From Actinomycetospora endophytica (GTDB taxonomy: Bacteria; Actinomycetota; Actinomycetes; Mycobacteriales; Pseudonocardiaceae), in contig NZ_JAJNDB010000001.1 of NCBI RefSeq assembly GCF_021026375.1, forward strand, positions 682,001 through 746,000: a stretch of DNA of 64,000 nt. The letters run 5' to 3'. Shown here one piece after another: positions 62,928 through 64,000 of the stretch (positions are counted from its first letter, which is position 1; every line of letters begins with the position of its first letter). The notes under the pieces are model-generated. The model made no database searches and was not told the origin of the DNA. It saw nothing but the letters and a program-made list of their open reading frames with translations. The translations under genes and the position numbers were made by a program.

Positions 62928-64000
62928 GTGACACCTCGTCGCGTCGTCGCCGGGCGGTATCGCCTCGAGGAGCGGATCGGCTCGGGCGCGATGGGGGTGG
63001 TCTGGCGCGGGACCGACGAGCGGCTCGGCCGCGTGGTCGCCGTCAAGCAGGTCTTCCTGAACCAGGGCCTCGACCAGAGCGAGGCCGACGAGGTCCGCCA
63101 GCGCACCCTGCGCGAGGGCCGGATCGCGGCCCGGCTGCAGCACCCCCACGCCATCTCCGTGTTCGACGCCTCCATCGAGGGCGACGAGCCGTGGCTCGTC
63201 ATGGAGTACCTCCCCTCGCGGAGCCTGGCGGCGATGCTCGGCGAGCAGGGCCCGCTCGACCCGCGGCTGGTCGCCCGGATAGGACGCCAGGTCGCCGACG
63301 CCCTCGACGCCGCCCACCAGGCCGGCATCGTGCACCGCGACGTGAAGCCCGGGAACGTCCTCATCGGGGCCGACGGCACCGTCAAGATCACCGACTTCGG
63401 GATCTCGCGGGCCACCGGGGACCTCACGCTGACCCGCACCGGCATGCTCGCCGGAACGCCCGCCTACCTCGCCCCGGAGGTCGCACGCGGCGACGACTCG
63501 ACGTTCGCCTCCGACGTGTTCTCGCTGGGCGCGACGCTGTACGCGGCCGTCGAGGGCGTCCCGCCCTTCGGCTCGGACGACAACGCGCTGGCCCTGCTCC
63601 ACAACGTGGCCGCCGGAGCGGTGAACCCGCCGGTGCAGGCCGGGCCGCTGACGGCGCTGCTCATGCGGCTGCTGCGCGCCGATCCGGGCGAGCGCCCGAC
63701 CCCGGCCGAGGCCCGCCGCGAGCTGGGCCGCATCGCGCACTCGGCCGGCACCGCGTCGACCGCCGGGTGGGCCCGGGCGGACCTCGACGAGGCCGACGCG
63801 CGCATCCCCGACTCCCGGCGCTCCGCCGAGTCGGACTCCGTCGTCCCGGGCGGCCGGGGGCGCTCCTCCGGCCCGCCGCCCGCCACGTGGCGTGGCAGCC
63901 CCTTCGACGTCGAGCCCGCCCCCGCCGACGCGCCCGGCCCGGGCACCCCGCCGCGGACGCCGCCGCCGCAGGCCAACGGCTCGTCGGGCCCCCGCCCGGT
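62928..64000 (+). CDS. Ser/Thr protein kinase (PknB-like), 3' end outside window
   Basis: The first 357 codons are visible. A Hanks-type kinase domain is complete: glycine loop IGSGAMGVVW (17-26), Lys40 (VAVK), Glu in the C-helix (REGR), catalytic loop HRDVKPGN (136-143), DFG (156-158), an activation loop with TLTRTGMLAGTPAYLAPE, and later DVFSLGATLY. After about residue 280 comes a Pro/Gly-rich linker that presumably leads to a membrane helix and an outer domain. GTG 62928 has GGAGGGAGGG just upstream. The Ser-rich protein before it is an obvious candidate substrate, but that is only proximity. Confidence 0.93.
   Translation, partial: MTPRRVVAGRYRLEERIGSGAMGVVWRGTDERLGRVVAVKQVFLNQGLDQSEADEVRQRTLREGRIAARLQHPHAISVFDASIEGDEPWLVMEYLPSRSLAAMLGEQGPLDPRLVARIGRQVADALDAAHQAGIVHRDVKPGNVLIGADGTVKITDFGISRATGDLTLTRTGMLAGTPAYLAPEVARGDDSTFASDVFSLGATLYAAVEGVPPFGSDDNALALLHNVAAGAVNPPVQAGPLTALLMRLLRADPGERPTPAEARRELGRIAHSAGTASTAGWARADLDEADARIPDSRRSAESDSVVPGGRGRSSGPPPATWRGSPFDVEPAPADAPGPGTPPRTPPPQANGSSGPRP

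Overview
The window is very GC-rich with almost exclusively G/C third codon positions, frequent GTG/TTG starts and many 4-base start/stop overlaps. Gene content (F420-type LLM oxidoreductase, DUF3017 beside folD, SOS-controlled imuA'-imuB-dnaE2, and an sucCD/perM/purN/purH/uvrD1/chorismate mutase block in nearly the order of Mycobacterium tuberculosis Rv0948c-Rv0957) points to an actinobacterium, most likely Pseudonocardiaceae (Actinomycetospora or Pseudonocardia is a guess). No rRNA, tRNA, CRISPR array, transposase or integrase gene was seen. It looks like ordinary chromosome with a few locally unusual modules.

Layout. 1-1.3 kb: tail of a membrane-anchored protein and a YihY/BrkB protein. 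1.4-9 kb: five minus-strand genes that overlap end to end (response regulator, sensor kinase, CofG-like radical SAM protein, CofH-like protein lacking the radical-SAM cysteines, Baeyer-Villiger-type flavin monooxygenase), divergent from an F420-type LLM oxidoreductase, with three 11-bp-spaced direct repeats between them. 9-11.3 kb: MFS transporter and a DUF559/AbiEi-like protein bracketed by two near-identical 55-bp palindromic elements. 11.3-25 kb: purine degradation in two minus-strand operons (2OG-type oxygenase, guanine deaminase, xanthine dehydrogenase FAD and Fe-S/Mo subunits; then HIU hydrolase, uricase, allantoinase, an allantoicase-OHCU decarboxylase fusion, 8-oxoguanine deaminase and a DUF6986 aldolase-like protein), separated by a TetR/SDR pair with twin operators. 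Together they run from guanine or 8-oxoguanine to ureidoglycolate.

25-34 kb: AI-2E transporter, isocitrate dehydrogenase, ABC1 kinase, DUF3017, folD, a potassium channel flanked by two RCK regions, a small membrane protein and an acetate transporter. 34-41 kb: the DNA-damage mutasome (dnaE2; imuA'-imuB), both units preceded by perfect LexA boxes. 41-43 kb: a repeat-bearing membrane protein and a sulfatase lipoprotein. 43-60.3 kb: the Rv0948c-Rv0957-like block, with purN and purH joined in one open frame, sucCD, a 661-aa membrane protein, a lipase, an M23 peptidase, an aldo/keto reductase, uvrD1 and chorismate mutase. 60.3-64 kb: a small membrane protein, a Ser-rich surface protein and the start of a Ser/Thr kinase.

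The strongest candidates for undescribed biology are (i) the two-component/CofG/cysteine-less CofH/monooxygenase operon with its candidate operator and divergent F420-type oxidoreductase, and (ii) a 21-codon leader peptide with a Phe-Phe-Tyr-Gly-Tyr run followed by mutually exclusive hairpins, one of which occludes the ribosome binding site of chorismate mutase, which looks like an aromatic amino-acid attenuator.
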